This document shows positions 44,713 to 54,707 of a stretch of DNA of 64,000 nucleotides, in pieces (position 1 is the stretch's first letter; every line of letters starts with the position of its first letter). Origin of the DNA: Planctomycetota bacterium (GTDB lineage: Bacteria; Planctomycetota; Planctomycetia; Planctomycetales; Planctomycetaceae); the NCBI GenBank assembly GCA_030836185.1, contig JAURQH010000010.1, forward strand, positions 1 through 64,000, given 5' to 3'. A model generated the notes under the pieces. The model searched no databases, was not told the DNA's origin, and was given only the letters and a program-made list of their open reading frames with translations. Position numbers and translations under genes: made by a program.

Positions 44713-46287
44713 TCAACCGCGTAAAAAGATCAGGCTGATCAGAATGCATGCAGGTAACACGACAGCACAACTATAAAGCATATACCCAAAGAAACTGGGC
44801 ATGCGAATATTATTTTTCTCAGCGATCGCTTTGACCATGAAGTTCGGGCCATTGCCGATGTAGGTCATCGCACCCATGAAAACAGCACCTAAAGAGATAC
44901 CAATTAAATGAAGGCTCGTCACGCCGGCAACAGTTTCTGCACCCGGTTGAGCCACAGTTCGTGCTGTTTCAAAGAAAACGACATACGTCGGGGCATTATC
45001 GAGGCAACTCGAAAGTAGCCCGGTGCCCCAAAAGAATTTCCAGCCTTCATCAAATCCCAGTTGTGACCCGTACACATCGAGAATCTGAATCGGCGGTTGC
45101 ATGCAAATGAAAATACCAATGAAGAGCGCGGCGACTTCGATAATGGCATCATAGTTGAACGAATTGAGTTGCCGAGTTTGATTGGTGGTTGTCCACAAAG
45201 ACAATGCGGTTAGTAGCCCCATCAGTACTTCGCGCATGAAGACAGGAGGAGCCCAATTGGTTCCCGGCAATGTGCGAGAAGGATCCAGAAATGCCACACA
45301 GAGAATCACCCCCACGAGCCAGAGAAAGTTAATACTTCCATCGATGGAGATTGGTTCTTTCTGTTCGGCATCGATTTCTTCGAGATTTAAGTCTTCACTT
45401 CGAAATTTCAGAAGATCAAACAAGTAATACGCGGCGACGAGAAGACAATTCATGGTTAGCCACATCGGCCACAAATTGAGTGTCCAGAGGAAGTCGACTC
45501 CTCGAAGATAACCGAGGAACAATGGCGGGTCGCCGATGGGGAGTAAACATCCACCGGTATTGCAGACCACGAAAATGAAAAATACGATTGTATGTGCGAC
45601 GTAGCGGCGTTCCTGATTTGCGCGAATCAGCGGACGAATCAATAACATGGCAGCACCGGTTGTCCCGATGAAACTTGCCAGCAAACCACCCAAGCCGATG
45701 ATGGTTGCATTCAGCTTCGGTTTACCAACCAGAGTTCCTCTCAAGTGGATTCCACCCGAAATGACGTACAAACTGAAGAGCAAAGCAATAAACGGAACGT
45801 ACTCCACCAGAATTGCATTTTTGAGCACAGTGATTGATGCTGAAAAACCAGCTTCGGTATGGCCATGAGCAAAATGATCTTCTACGGGATGATCATAAAT
45901 GACGGCGTAATAGAGAAGAGTCAATAAGCCCAAGCCAACAGCAATCTTGAAGCGATTAACATTGCGTTCCCACCAGTGTTCTGTCTTGTGGAACAGAGGC
46001 AACACTGCGATTGCCCCCAAAAGTAAGACGAACGGAATCACGCTGTAAATTGCCGGTGGTGGCGAGGCTTGGTGATGTTCATCTATGGGGGCGCGAGTGT
46101 TATCACTCGAATGGGCTTCTTCTTCTCCCTCATGACTCTCGGCGTGTGTGGGAGACTTATGGACCTCTTCGGCTGTCGAAGTGCTTGTGAAAAACCAGCC
46201 AAAGTAAAGGAGAGTTTGCAGAATCAGAATCGCCAAAACCCATTTTGACAACTGCTCTGAGTCTTCCGTAGAAATGTCACTATTCAT
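44713..46287 (-). CDS. CitMHS/NhaD-type sodium:proton antiporter
   Basis: I start at the ATG at 46287 ([12 protein letters not shown]). This 524-residue member of the ion-transporter superfamily has about 12 membrane helices. The segments [34 protein letters not shown] and [20 protein letters not shown] are the two re-entrant hairpin regions of the CitMHS_2/NhaD-like group, commonly annotated as sodium:proton antiporters. A His- and Glu-rich loop lies near the N-terminus (about residues 42-75), which could sense pH or bind metal, though that is only an inference. The small 91-residue gene follows it. Confidence 0.88.
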   Translation of the reverse strand: MNSDISTEDSEQLSKWVLAILILQTLLYFGWFFTSTSTAEEVHKSPTHAESHEGEEEAHSSDNTRAPIDEHHQASPPPAIYSVIPFVLLLGAIAVLPLFHKTEHWWERNVNRFKIAVGLGLLTLLYYAVIYDHPVEDHFAHGHTEAGFSASITVLKNAILVEYVPFIALLFSLYVISGGIHLRGTLVGKPKLNATIIGLGGLLASFIGTTGAAMLLIRPLIRANQERRYVAHTIVFFIFVVCNTGGCLLPIGDPPLFLGYLRGVDFLWTLNLWPMWLTMNCLLVAAYYLFDLLKFRSEDLNLEEIDAEQKEPISIDGSINFLWLVGVILCVAFLDPSRTLPGTNWAPPVFMREVLMGLLTALSLWTTTNQTRQLNSFNYDAIIEVAALFIGIFICMQPPIQILDVYGSQLGFDEGWKFFWGTGLLSSCLDNAPTYVVFFETARTVAQPGAETVAGVTSLHLIGISLGAVFMGAMTYIGNGPNFMVKAIAEKNNIRMPSFFGYMLYSCAVVLPACILISLIFLRG

Positions 46288-46909
46288 TATGTCAGGCAAT
46301 GCGGGAGGGATTGAAGCGGCGCGGGGGTGTAAGTCTCTTATTTTGAAAGACTTGTGAATGACAAAAGGCGACAATCAGGAAAAATCTCACAGTTCGTTGC
46401 CATTCCCGTCAGATGATCTCTCGATGATATCATGGGTTTGTACCGGGAAATCTTCAATGCTGGAAGGGGGCAAAATATTTTTGGGAAGGGCTAGTGAGAA
46501 TCGAGTGATTGAATTATACTCACGCTAATGATTTGAGAGTTTCCCCCTCCCCATCGGGTGTGAAACAGGTTAGACCCCTGTCCCGTGTGAGGGTGATGAT
46601 TTCAATGCGAGCAGTTCAGAGACATCATAGTTCTCCTTCTGGATGCTGCCATTCCTTAGTGGAATTCCCCTTATCGTCTTGGGGAAACGCTCCGATGTCT
46701 GAAAGCGTGATGCCACGTTTTTTCAGTTCACCTTTTCAAAAGTTGTCAACTCTTCAAGAGTTTGCCACAGGCTCTCATCGTAGTCTCTTCAAAGCTTCCA
46801 GTCCCCTCGGTCAAACGGTCCCGCGTTTTCCCTCCTACGGAACCGTCAATTCTTTTGCACTTCATTTTTTCATAAATAATTCAATGACCGTGACTAAGGG
46901 AAAGTAAAC
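46288..46909. other. Non-coding stretch between divergent genes
   Basis: This lies between the antiporter gene (minus) and the LuxR-type regulator gene (plus). The longest frame inside it (46509-46907) has no family likeness and odd Ser/Pro/Phe composition. It should contain both promoters. I see no clear operator, hairpin or RNA gene. Confidence 0.5.
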
Positions 46910-47578
46910 ATGGACTTGCCTCACCGCGCCCCCATTCATCTTGTAATTATGGACAGCGAGCGGATGCTGCTGGATTCTCTCGCTTCCAATCTGAGTTCTG
47001 AACCAGATTTGAGTATTGTGTATGCGGACGATGATCCTCAGCAGGGTATTCGCGCGTGCCTGGACACCTTTCCAGAAGTCGCCATTATTGATGTTGAATT
47101 GAAAGGACGCGATCCTTTTGATATTGCTGCCGAGATTCACGCGCGACAAAAGAAAACACGCTTCTTGTTTCTCGGTCGATGGGCATCTGACATTTCCATC
47201 GAACAAGCATTACGAGTCAATGCCTTTGGCTTCTTGTTGAAAACCGAGCCGTTCTCAAGTCTGGTCGATTCGATTCATCGGATTAATCGTGGTGATTTTT
47301 GTTTCTCCAGCGAGATCGAAAATCGGGTCGTTTACAATCGAGAGAATCATACTTATTCAATGCGTGGTGAGAGCGGGCTTTCTTCACTCACCAATCGACA
47401 ACTCGAAGTGTTGCGTCACTTGGCTGTGGGGCAAAGCGTCAAAGAGGTTGCTCGACAAATGCACTTGTCGGAAAAGTTCATCGATTCACACAAATATCGT
47501 ATCATGAACAAACTCGGCATCCATGATCGTGTGGAGTTGGCTCGGTTTGCTATTCGAGAGGGGTTGGTCGAAGCTTGA
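46910..47578 (+). CDS. LuxR/NarL-type response regulator, orphan
   Basis: The 222-residue protein has an N-terminal receiver domain with D15 in IMDSE and the probable phosphoacceptor D61 in AIIDVELKGRD, plus the conserved Lys in FLLKTEPF. The switch Thr/Ser position reads Gly (LFLGRWAS). The C-terminal LuxR helix-turn-helix has LTNRQLEVLRHLAVGQSVKE and MHLSEKFIDSHKYRIMNKLG. GGGAAAG stands upstream of the ATG at 46910. No histidine kinase is adjacent, so its input is unknown. It converges on the FHA protein gene. Confidence 0.9.
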   Translation: MDLPHRAPIHLVIMDSERMLLDSLASNLSSEPDLSIVYADDDPQQGIRACLDTFPEVAIIDVELKGRDPFDIAAEIHARQKKTRFLFLGRWASDISIEQALRVNAFGFLLKTEPFSSLVDSIHRINRGDFCFSSEIENRVVYNRENHTYSMRGESGLSSLTNRQLEVLRHLAVGQSVKEVARQMHLSEKFIDSHKYRIMNKLGIHDRVELARFAIREGLVEA

Positions 47579-47583
47579 AGCCG

Positions 47584-48264
47584 TTAAGAGTCGGGGTCTA
47601 AAATTTTTTGCAGAGCTTGTGCCAGTTCCATTTCAGTACGAATGAGACGTTGCCAAGCTTTCCAGCGGATGCGGACTTCGCGATCTTCCTCGTCATCGAA
47701 GTCTTCATAACTTTCAGCCATTAATTGCACAATGCGATTGTGCATGAAGGCGATCAGGTCAGAGATTTGAGCACGTTGAACGAGTTTCAAATCATCGGGT
47801 AATTGTGGACAACCTTGGGGAAATAGTTCCAATCCCGCTTCGTGGACATCGAAGCAGGAACCGGAATCGTTTATATCTGCCTCTTCGACGCGAAGAGGCT
47901 CGCGTGTGGTTAAGCCAATATTTCCAGAGTCAGAAACGCTTCCCGGATACCCCAGCGATTCATCGATCTCTTCAAAGTTGCCGAACAATAGTATGCATCG
48001 GCCGATATGAACTTGATCTCCTGGTTTGAGCACTTTGAGTTGTATCGGGTGACCATTGATTCGGGTGCCGTTGGTTGAACCCAAATCTGTCAGGATGATT
48101 TTTCCATTATCTTCCTGAATTTTGGCGTGATATCGACTCACGCTCTCATCATTCAAGGCAATCACGTTGGAAATTTCCCGACCGATCGTGAAGGGAGGTT
48201 CCAGATACGAAAAAACTTTCCCACGCTCCAACCCTTCGAGGATTTGCAGAGTTACTTCTGTCAT
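47584..48264 (-). CDS. FHA-domain protein
   Basis: I start at the ATG at 48264 (MTEVTLQILEGLERGKV), which gives a compact FHA domain: FTIGREISNVIALNDESVSRYHAK, then LTDLGSTNGTRINGH (about residues 20-95). This domain binds phosphothreonine in partner proteins. The rest (about 100-226) has no recognisable domain and ends with a charged helical stretch (MELAQALQKIL). Planctomycetes use such proteins with Ser/Thr kinases, but none lies nearby. Confidence 0.9.
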   Translation of the reverse strand: MTEVTLQILEGLERGKVFSYLEPPFTIGREISNVIALNDESVSRYHAKIQEDNGKIILTDLGSTNGTRINGHPIQLKVLKPGDQVHIGRCILLFGNFEEIDESLGYPGSVSDSGNIGLTTREPLRVEEADINDSGSCFDVHEAGLELFPQGCPQLPDDLKLVQRAQISDLIAFMHNRIVQLMAESYEDFDDEEDREVRIRWKAWQRLIRTEMELAQALQKILDPDS

Positions 48265-48427
48265 AACAATCCTCAAGTGGCGATGAGCTAAAAAAGCTAG
48301 GAGCGATATCAATGTTAGTGGCAAATGTTTGTGACTTTAGTGGTCAATATTATTTGTAACCTGTCAGGAAGGGTATGGGCAACAACCGACTTTCAGGATT
48401 TCTGCTTTAATGTCCATAAGCGACCGC

Positions 48428-49177
48428 TCATGATGCCGATATTGACGACAATTCGGACATCAACACTCCTGCCGCCACAGAAGCGTTCAACGATGAAACC
48501 TCTCCTTTTGGCGTAATCAGGCAGATTTCGTCGCATTGTTCGCCAGTGAGACGGCGAATTCCCTTTTGCTCATTACCGATGACGAGGAGCCAAGGTCGGC
48601 CACGGTCGATTTGAGAAATGTCCTTCTGGGCATGCTCTGAAGCCCCCAGAACCCACAAACCAGTTTCCTTAGCGGTTTTCAAGGCTTGGGTCAAATTAGT
48701 GACGACGCTGAACGGCATCGCTTCTACACCTCCGGCAGAGACATCGTAAACAGTTGAATTCATAGGAGCCGAGCGGTCCTTGGTGAGGATGATCCCTTGG
48801 ACTCCAAAAAACGACGCGCTGCGAAAAATTGCGCCGACATTTTGAGGATCCTGTAAACAATCGAGTGCCAGCCACAAACCGGTTTGGGGAGTGTTTCCTT
48901 CCGGCGGCAGAATCTCTTTGATCGCAAAATCTTGACGTTCTTTCACCATTGCCACCGTCCCGCTGGAACGTTCTGTCTGGTTGTGTCCGCGTTGACGTTT
49001 ACTGCTGCCTTGTCGCTGACTGACCGACAAAGAGATTCCCGCTTTTTGCGCGGCAATCAGAACTTCGTCCCAAGCTCCTCCCGGGTTTGATGAAGAGCAA
49101 CGAATCTCGCGGATATCGTGAGGACGATGTTTTAATGCGGCGAGAACACTGTGAGGATTACGAAGTTCGAGTGTCAT
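48428..49177 (-). CDS. SpoU/TrmH-family RNA ribose methyltransferase
   Basis: This 249-residue SPOUT enzyme methylates a 2'-O-ribose in rRNA or tRNA with S-adenosylmethionine. The knot motifs are present: motif 1 LDCLQDPQNVGAIFRSA, motif 2 LLVIGNEQKGI and motif 3 EVSSLNASVAAGVLMSEL. The N-terminal 85 residues would be the substrate-binding domain and include a basic insert (GSSKRQRGHNQ). It resembles RlmB. Its ATG overlaps the stop of a second SpoU gene upstream by four bases. Confidence 0.9.
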   Translation of the reverse strand: MTLELRNPHSVLAALKHRPHDIREIRCSSSNPGGAWDEVLIAAQKAGISLSVSQRQGSSKRQRGHNQTERSSGTVAMVKERQDFAIKEILPPEGNTPQTGLWLALDCLQDPQNVGAIFRSASFFGVQGIILTKDRSAPMNSTVYDVSAGGVEAMPFSVVTNLTQALKTAKETGLWVLGASEHAQKDISQIDRGRPWLLVIGNEQKGIRRLTGEQCDEICLITPKGEVSSLNASVAAGVLMSELSSISAS

Positions 49178-50001
49178 GCTTCAGGCCCTGACTGTTCGTG
49201 ATCGGATTGACGCTGTCTGACTGCTTCGTACAAGACAATTCCCGTCGCCACGGCAGCGTTCAGGGATTGTACATGCCCGACCTGCGGAATTTTCACTCGG
49301 TGTGATGCAAGTTCCAAATGAGCGGGCGCAATTCCCTGTCCCTCGTTTCCGATCATGACAGCCAGCGCGCCGTGCATTTGTGATGAGGGAAGTTCATCGT
49401 CTGCTTTTTCTGTGGCGGCAACAATTGAGACTCCAACCGATTTCATCCGGGAGAGTGTCTCGGACAAATTTTCGGTTTGGGAAATTGGCACGTGATGAAC
49501 AGCGCCTGCTGAACTTCTCACGACCTGGCTGTTCACTCCACTTTGTCCTTTGGTGCCAACCAGCACCGCGTCCACACCAAAGACCTCAGCACATCGCAAG
49601 CAGGCTCCAAAATTGAACGCATCCTGAATGCCATCGAGAATTAACAGGAACGAATCGTCAGAAAGATTTTCGATCAGCTCACCAGCAGAAAGAAAAGGAT
49701 AGGGGGGCATGCGAGCGATTAACCCTTGATGATCGGGTTGGTTGCACAATTCCTGGAGTCGGGACGCTGAATCGAATTCCAGAATCGGCTTCGAAGCTGG
49801 ATCACTCAATTCGCTTTGTCGAGAGTGCCAGCCATCCAATTCCTGAAGAATTGATTCCTCATGATCGTTCGTTGTGCGAACTTCAAGTGGGAACCAACGC
49901 TCTGATCGGATGGCTTCCAGAACAGCATGCCGGCCCCAGATCCACGATCTCTGGTGGTTACCCATCAAGTTCGATTTTCGGGAACGGCGAGACGCAGACA
50001 T
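49174..50001 (-). CDS. SpoU/TrmH-family RNA methyltransferase, RlmB-like
   Basis: The 275-residue protein has the RlmB layout: an N-terminal L30e-like domain beginning IWGRHAVLEAIRSERW and a SPOUT domain with motif 1 LDGIQDAFNFGACLRCA, motif 2 VMIGNEGQGIAPAHL and motif 3 HVQSLNAAVATGIVLYEAVR. RlmB methylates G2251 of 23S rRNA, but the exact target here is not shown. The substrate-domain signature is closer to RlmB than in the next gene. The two genes overlap by four bases and form a tandem pair of paralogues. Confidence 0.9.
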   Translation of the reverse strand: MSASRRSRKSNLMGNHQRSWIWGRHAVLEAIRSERWFPLEVRTTNDHEESILQELDGWHSRQSELSDPASKPILEFDSASRLQELCNQPDHQGLIARMPPYPFLSAGELIENLSDDSFLLILDGIQDAFNFGACLRCAEVFGVDAVLVGTKGQSGVNSQVVRSSAGAVHHVPISQTENLSETLSRMKSVGVSIVAATEKADDELPSSQMHGALAVMIGNEGQGIAPAHLELASHRVKIPQVGHVQSLNAAVATGIVLYEAVRQRQSDHEQSGPEA

Positions 50002-50206
50002 CCACTTCTCCTAAGGAATAAACTCAATCAGGCTCTCTTCATCGTGCGAAACCACAATCGATCAAACAAGTTTGACGGGAAAAAAATATCGGGAACTGGA
50101 AACCGATACTTTCAGATGGAGGTCAATTCTGGCAGAATGTGGGCTGACGAAAATGTGGCTCCCTGGTGTTTTTGTCGTTTTTTGAGAACGTTTGATCGAG
50201 ATTTGC

Positions 50207-51007
50207 ATGCCATTACGGAAGAAACCACCTCTCTATCTCATTGCTGAAGAACAAGCAGGCTTACGCGCAGCCGGAAGGTTCAACGCGAGTGTGATGGATT
50301 ATGTTCGTCCTCATGTCAAACCGGGGATTACGACTGAAGAAATCAATACTCTCGTCCACGAATACACTCTCGAACATGGTCATATCCCTGCCACACTTGG
50401 ATATCACGGCTTCACAAAAAGTTGCTGTACCAGCATCAATCAGGTGGTCTGTCACGGCATTCCCGACGAAACCGTTCTCAAAGAGGGGGATATCGTCAAT
50501 GTGGATCTGACGACGATCGTCGATGGTTGGTACGGCGATCAATCCGAGACGTTCTTCATTGGCGAACCATCTGATGCAGCACGACAACTTGTACAGGTGA
50601 CTTTTGATTCTCTCTGGAAAGGTATTCGCGCGCTTCAACCCGGAGGGACCGTTTACGACATTGGTGAAGCCATTTTTAATTACGCGACACAATTTGGTTA
50701 CTCTGTTGTCGAACAATATCAGGGACATGGCATTGGTCGAGAGTTTCATCAAGATCCGGGAGTTCCTCATTTTCCGCATCCCAAATCACGCTGGGATATT
50801 ATCAATCCCGGCACCTGTCTGACGATTGAACCGATGCTCAATCTCGGGCGACGTGATACGGTTCTCGACCGCAAAGATGGCTGGACCGTTCGGACCCGCG
50901 ATGGCAAACCGTCTGCTCAGTTTGAACATACAATTTTGATGCAGGAAGATGGTCCAGAGATTCTCACACTGACGCAAGACGGCCCGCAGGAAGGTCACAA
51001 GTTTTGA
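50207..51007 (+). CDS. map: Methionine aminopeptidase, type I
   Basis: This enzyme removes the initiator methionine from new proteins. The 266-residue product (from [11 protein letters not shown]; an in-frame TTG lies 15 bases earlier) has the metal ligands in [31 protein letters not shown] and QFEHT, all intact. The N-terminal extension is short, with none of the zinc-finger part of eukaryotic enzymes. [20 protein letters not shown] is also typical. It converges on miaA with a 39-base gap. Confidence 0.96.
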   Translation: MPLRKKPPLYLIAEEQAGLRAAGRFNASVMDYVRPHVKPGITTEEINTLVHEYTLEHGHIPATLGYHGFTKSCCTSINQVVCHGIPDETVLKEGDIVNVDLTTIVDGWYGDQSETFFIGEPSDAARQLVQVTFDSLWKGIRALQPGGTVYDIGEAIFNYATQFGYSVVEQYQGHGIGREFHQDPGVPHFPHPKSRWDIINPGTCLTIEPMLNLGRRDTVLDRKDGWTVRTRDGKPSAQFEHTILMQEDGPEILTLTQDGPQEGHKF

Positions 51008-51046
51008 TCGTGTTGATCTTTCAGCGTCTGCGAAATCTGATTGGCT

Positions 51047-51985
51047 TCACATATTCGAGATCAAACTGTCCACCAATTTTTTGGTGGTCTCTGTGCCTGT
51101 CATTTTGATTGGTTGACACTCTTCCAGATTACGAAACCAGGTTTCTTGTCGGCGGGCAAATTGTCGACTGCGGGTTTTGATAAGTTCGATGGCTTCGTCG
51201 ATACCGGTGTTGGTTTCCAAGGCATCAAAGAGCTCTTTGTAGCCAATTGCCTGACGGGCGGTTTTGGAAATTCCTTGAGGGTCGATAAGGAGCCGTCGAA
51301 CCTCCGGGAGTAGACCAGCTTCGATCATCACATCAACCCGCCGATTGATGCGTTCATGCAGCCAGTCGCGTGGGGCTGAAAGCCAATAGACGTGTTGTGG
51401 GCGTTCGGATTCAGGAAGCGGCTCTTCGTGGTGAAAGGAAGAGAATGGCTGGCCGGTAATTTGATGAACTTCGAGCGCTCGCACCAAACGTCTTTGGTCA
51501 TTCGGGTGTATTCTCTTCGCCGCAATCGGATCGATGACTGATAATTCCGCCGCAAGAATTTCTGGCCCTTCAGAATAATAACGAATCTCCAGTTGCTCCC
51601 GAACCGACGAGTCTGCAGGTGGTCCTTTGAAAATTCCACGCAATAAGCTGCGGAGATAGAAACCGGTTCCCCCGACAAACAGAGGAGTACGGTTGCGAGC
51701 AAGGATCTCTGAACAGCAGTCATGGGCCGCTGCCAGATAATCGGCAACGGTGTATTCTTCCCAGGGGGCAATCAGGTCAATCAAATGATGGGGGATACGA
51801 TTCTGATCTTCTGTCGAAGGTTTTGCAGTGCCGATATCCATTCCTCGATAGATGGCCATCGAATCAAGGGACAAAATTTCGGCATCGAGACGTTCGGCGA
51901 GTTGCAATGAAAGATCTGATTTCCCGACGGCAGTTGGTCCGGCGAGAAACCAGCAGTTTTGAAGGAGTTTGGTCGGGAGTTTCAT
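51047..51985 (-). CDS. miaA: tRNA dimethylallyltransferase
   Basis: MiaA adds a dimethylallyl group to A37 of tRNAs that read codons beginning with U. The 312-residue protein has the P-loop LAGPTAVGKSDLSLQLAER (about 14-32), the substrate region DSMAIYRGMDIGTAKP, and the tRNA-contacting segments GGTGFYLRSLLRG and ARRQETWFRNL. All the diagnostic motifs are present and the length is normal. The supply of dimethylallyl diphosphate depends on the MEP pathway, whose ispH lies elsewhere in this window. Confidence 0.96.
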   Translation of the reverse strand: MKLPTKLLQNCWFLAGPTAVGKSDLSLQLAERLDAEILSLDSMAIYRGMDIGTAKPSTEDQNRIPHHLIDLIAPWEEYTVADYLAAAHDCCSEILARNRTPLFVGGTGFYLRSLLRGIFKGPPADSSVREQLEIRYYSEGPEILAAELSVIDPIAAKRIHPNDQRRLVRALEVHQITGQPFSSFHHEEPLPESERPQHVYWLSAPRDWLHERINRRVDVMIEAGLLPEVRRLLIDPQGISKTARQAIGYKELFDALETNTGIDEAIELIKTRSRQFARRQETWFRNLEECQPIKMTGTETTKKLVDSLISNM

Positions 51986-52072
51986 GGAGCCTGGTTTCGT
52001 CCGGGAGGCGAGAATGATAGTATGACGTACAGAGTGTCAGACGCAAAGTACGCCCGAGGGAGAGTTTCACGG

Positions 52073-52531
52073 ATGCCCAGTTATCAAACCGAAATGGTGC
52101 TACAAACGACTTGCGAAAGAGCGTTTAAGTACCTCTCGACCCCTGCAAACCTTGGCGATCTGACAATGCCGGAATTACAACTCACCGTTGAAGATGCACC
52201 TGAACAGTTCGTGATGGACAGCATGATTTCGTTTTCGATTCACGTGATGGGTGCCCGGATTAAATCAGTTCACAAGATTGTTTCGTTTGAGGCTCCCCAT
52301 TCGTTTGTAGAGGAACAGGTTGACGGCCCTTTTTCCGTTTGGAAACACGAGCATCTTTTTAAGCCTCTGGGCAAGAACGAAATAGCCATCTATGATGTTA
52401 TTGAATACGAGCCACCCGGTGGGTTGGTCGGATTGATTTTGAGTGAAGATCGAATTCGCAGCCAGCTTGACGAAGGTTTTGCGCATCGGCAAGACGAACT
52501 CAAGTACCTTCTGGAGAATGACAAACTATAA
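52073..52531 (+). CDS. SRPBCC-fold (START-like) protein
   Basis: I start at the ATG at 52073 (MPSYQTEMVLQTTCERAFKY), as the SRPBCC fold begins with this strand; the longer frame (from 52022 or earlier) adds residues that do not fit. The 152-residue product has FKYLSTPANLGDLTMPELQL, KIVSFEAPHSFVEEQVDGPF and WKHEHLFKPLG, as in the polyketide-cyclase/START family that binds hydrophobic ligands. The ligand is unknown. A small membrane protein gene follows 54 bases later. Confidence 0.8.
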   Translation: MPSYQTEMVLQTTCERAFKYLSTPANLGDLTMPELQLTVEDAPEQFVMDSMISFSIHVMGARIKSVHKIVSFEAPHSFVEEQVDGPFSVWKHEHLFKPLGKNEIAIYDVIEYEPPGGLVGLILSEDRIRSQLDEGFAHRQDELKYLLENDKL

Positions 52532-52585
52532 TTTCATGATTCGAACAGCCTCTCCATCTTAAACGCAACAACATCAGGTCTCACT

Positions 52586-52852
52586 ATGACCCAACATGAC
52601 CCGAAAAACAAAGACCGTGCGACTTTTGTAGCGGTCGCGATGTTACTGGCCGTCTTCATTGGCCTGCTTTCAACCATTGCGTTGGTCTTCCCCAACATGT
52701 TGGCAATTTTTGCGATCATCTTCGGCGGAGGTATCTTGATCGGATTTCAGTATCTCATCTGGGGACGCTGGCTCATGGGTTATTTGAAAGCTCGCGTTCC
52801 CGACGATACTGAAGAAGAGGAAGAGTTTCTTAAAAAGTATGGCCCTCAATAG
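52586..52852 (+). CDS. Small two-helix membrane protein
   Basis: This 88-residue protein has a basic N-terminus (MTQHDPKNKDRAT), two hydrophobic helices (about 14-33 and 38-58) and a charged, acidic end (VPDDTEEEEEFLKKYGP). The layout suggests a small inner-membrane protein whose tail is cytoplasmic. I do not recognise a family. It starts 54 bases after the SRPBCC gene, and the phosphoesterase gene follows 18 bases later, so the three may be one operon. Confidence 0.7.
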   Translation: MTQHDPKNKDRATFVAVAMLLAVFIGLLSTIALVFPNMLAIFAIIFGGGILIGFQYLIWGRWLMGYLKARVPDDTEEEEEFLKKYGPQ

Positions 52853-52870
52853 TCGAGACAAGAATCGCGA

Positions 52871-53866
52871 ATGTCTACTGCCGACTTTCAAAAATGGACG
52901 TTCTTGCATGTGAATGACAGTCACATGGGAACGCCACGCTCTTATCGATTTCGTCCAGCAGTCAATCAACGCTGGGCCGCGATCAAAAAACAGATGTCGG
53001 AAGTTGATGCCGATCTGTTATTGCACGGCGGAGACCTGACCCGCGACGGGGATACTCACGAATTTGAATATCGGCAAGCGCAAGCCGATTTGCAGACGTT
53101 GCCGTTTCCCGTTTTTGTGATTCCCGGAAATATGGATGTCGGAAACAAACACACAGCCATCAATGGGACGAAATTGAGATGGAAGGGGCTCGAATGGCAC
53201 GATCCTGATTGGAATATGACCGAACGTCGACTCGATTTGTTCTCTTCGTATTTTGGTCCGGTCCATTGGACATTTTTGCATCGAAATGTTCGCTTCACCG
53301 GATTTTTCGCGGCCGTTGCGGGAACGGGATTTCCACAGGAAGAGCGATTTTGGAACATGCTCGAACGTCTGCCTGATCTACCGAAAGCCGAGCACCACGT
53401 TGCCGTGATGCACTATTGGCCATTTATGGAATCTCTCGATGAAGCCGATTGGAATATCACAAACGGCGATGAATACGATAACTGGTATTTTTCAATCAAC
53501 CCTCCAAATCGGCAGCGGTTATGGGATTTGCTGAAAAAAGCAAATGTCGAAATTCTCTTCTGCGGACACGTACACACTGGCCGCAATGTTCAAGTGGTTG
53601 ACGGTATTCGCATTTACCGAACACCTGCCGCCGGAAATACTGATCAACTGGCAGACCGTTGGCCCGATGCCAACACACGATTTGGATTTCAGAGATGCGA
53701 TGTGACCGACTCAGGAGTCGAGGTCACATTTATTCCAGGGAACGATCAATGTGAGGAGTTCGGTACGTTTGGGCCACTCGGGCATCCCACAGTTGATGAG
53801 AGAGATTATTCCGTCTCGCGCGAAAAACCGCCGCTGACACCTGATGGCGGTCCCGGACTTTCATAA
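52871..53866 (+). CDS. Calcineurin-like metallophosphoesterase
   Basis: This 331-residue protein has the metal-binding pattern of the family: VNDSHMG (D16, H18), LHGGDLT, VAVMHYWPF and FCGHVHTGRN. The usual GNHD motif reads GNMDVG, so the catalytic His that normally precedes the Asp is Met. Such enzymes hydrolyse phosphomonoesters or diesters, including cyclic nucleotides. The altered GNHD site makes activity uncertain. It is the last gene of a probable three-gene unit. Confidence 0.85.
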   Translation: MSTADFQKWTFLHVNDSHMGTPRSYRFRPAVNQRWAAIKKQMSEVDADLLLHGGDLTRDGDTHEFEYRQAQADLQTLPFPVFVIPGNMDVGNKHTAINGTKLRWKGLEWHDPDWNMTERRLDLFSSYFGPVHWTFLHRNVRFTGFFAAVAGTGFPQEERFWNMLERLPDLPKAEHHVAVMHYWPFMESLDEADWNITNGDEYDNWYFSINPPNRQRLWDLLKKANVEILFCGHVHTGRNVQVVDGIRIYRTPAAGNTDQLADRWPDANTRFGFQRCDVTDSGVEVTFIPGNDQCEEFGTFGPLGHPTVDERDYSVSREKPPLTPDGGPGLS

Positions 53867-53886
53867 AGCAATGCACCTGAATGAAG

Positions 53887-54555
53887 CTATAGCACTCCAT
53901 ATTTGCGATAGGCGTCTGTCGCTTTCATGCCTTCTCGAATGGCGTCTCGGGTGATGTTTTCTGCATGAACTTTCTCCCAAGCTCGTTCCAGAGTTTCCCG
54001 TTCGATTTGTTTGGGGATCACGACAATTCCGTCTCTGTCGGCAAAAACCAGATCGCCGGGGGAGAAGGTGACGCCATCAATTTGTACGGGGATATCGATT
54101 GCTGTCACTCTTTGTCGATGCTGACTATCGTACAGACAAGTTCCACGCGCGAGGACGGGGAAATTCATGGCGTCAATTTTTTCCACGTCGCGAACTCCTC
54201 CATCGACAATCGCCCCCACACATTCCTGATTTTGAGCAGCCGTTGTGAGAAGTTCTCCCCAGATGCCTGAACGCATCGATCCGCCTGCCGCCGCGATCAA
54301 AATTTCGCCTTCCTTGATTTCATCGACTGCTTTGAGTTCGAGTTCATAGGGAGACGGGTCGTTGTCAAACAGATCTGACCAGAGTGTGGTTTTACAGCGT
54401 CCCGCTAAGCGTCGGTAAGAAGTCAAAAAAGGGAGTGGGATACGAGGGGACTGATCTCGAAACCCGAGGCTATCCAGCGCATCGCAAATGACGGCGGTGT
54501 AAAGCTGTTGTTCGATGAGAGAAAGTGTGAATTCAGCAGGAAGATCTGGTGGCAT
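53887..54555 (-). CDS. RraA-like protein (HMG aldolase / demethylmenaquinone MT-like)
   Basis: The 222-residue product has the RraA fold: LYTAVICDALDSLGF near the N-terminus, then GIWGELLTTAAQNQECVGAIV, DGGVRD and VFADRDGIVVIPK. The DGGVRD loop and the E/D residues in GDLVFADRDG are those of 4-hydroxy-4-methyl-2-oxoglutarate aldolases, while E. coli RraA regulates RNase E. Which role applies here cannot be told. It converges on the phosphoesterase gene with a 20-base gap. Confidence 0.85.
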   Translation of the reverse strand: MPPDLPAEFTLSLIEQQLYTAVICDALDSLGFRDQSPRIPLPFLTSYRRLAGRCKTTLWSDLFDNDPSPYELELKAVDEIKEGEILIAAAGGSMRSGIWGELLTTAAQNQECVGAIVDGGVRDVEKIDAMNFPVLARGTCLYDSQHRQRVTAIDIPVQIDGVTFSPGDLVFADRDGIVVIPKQIERETLERAWEKVHAENITRDAIREGMKATDAYRKYGVL

Positions 54556-54707
54556 GTCAGATTCAAATTAACAGGAGAAGAGAGTGAGGCATTTTGATTA
54601 TGGTAATCGAAGACTTCTCTGGTCACCAACATTGATTTTAATCTGTGTTGGGTTGAGAACTTAGAGAGAGATCACCAGGCAATCGAGGCAATAAAACTTG
54701 CTTTGTA

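Noticed and set aside
46509-46907. Plus-strand open frame of 132 codons before the LuxR-type regulator
   Set aside because: No domain, Ser/Pro/Phe-rich composition and no good ribosome site; more likely a promoter region.
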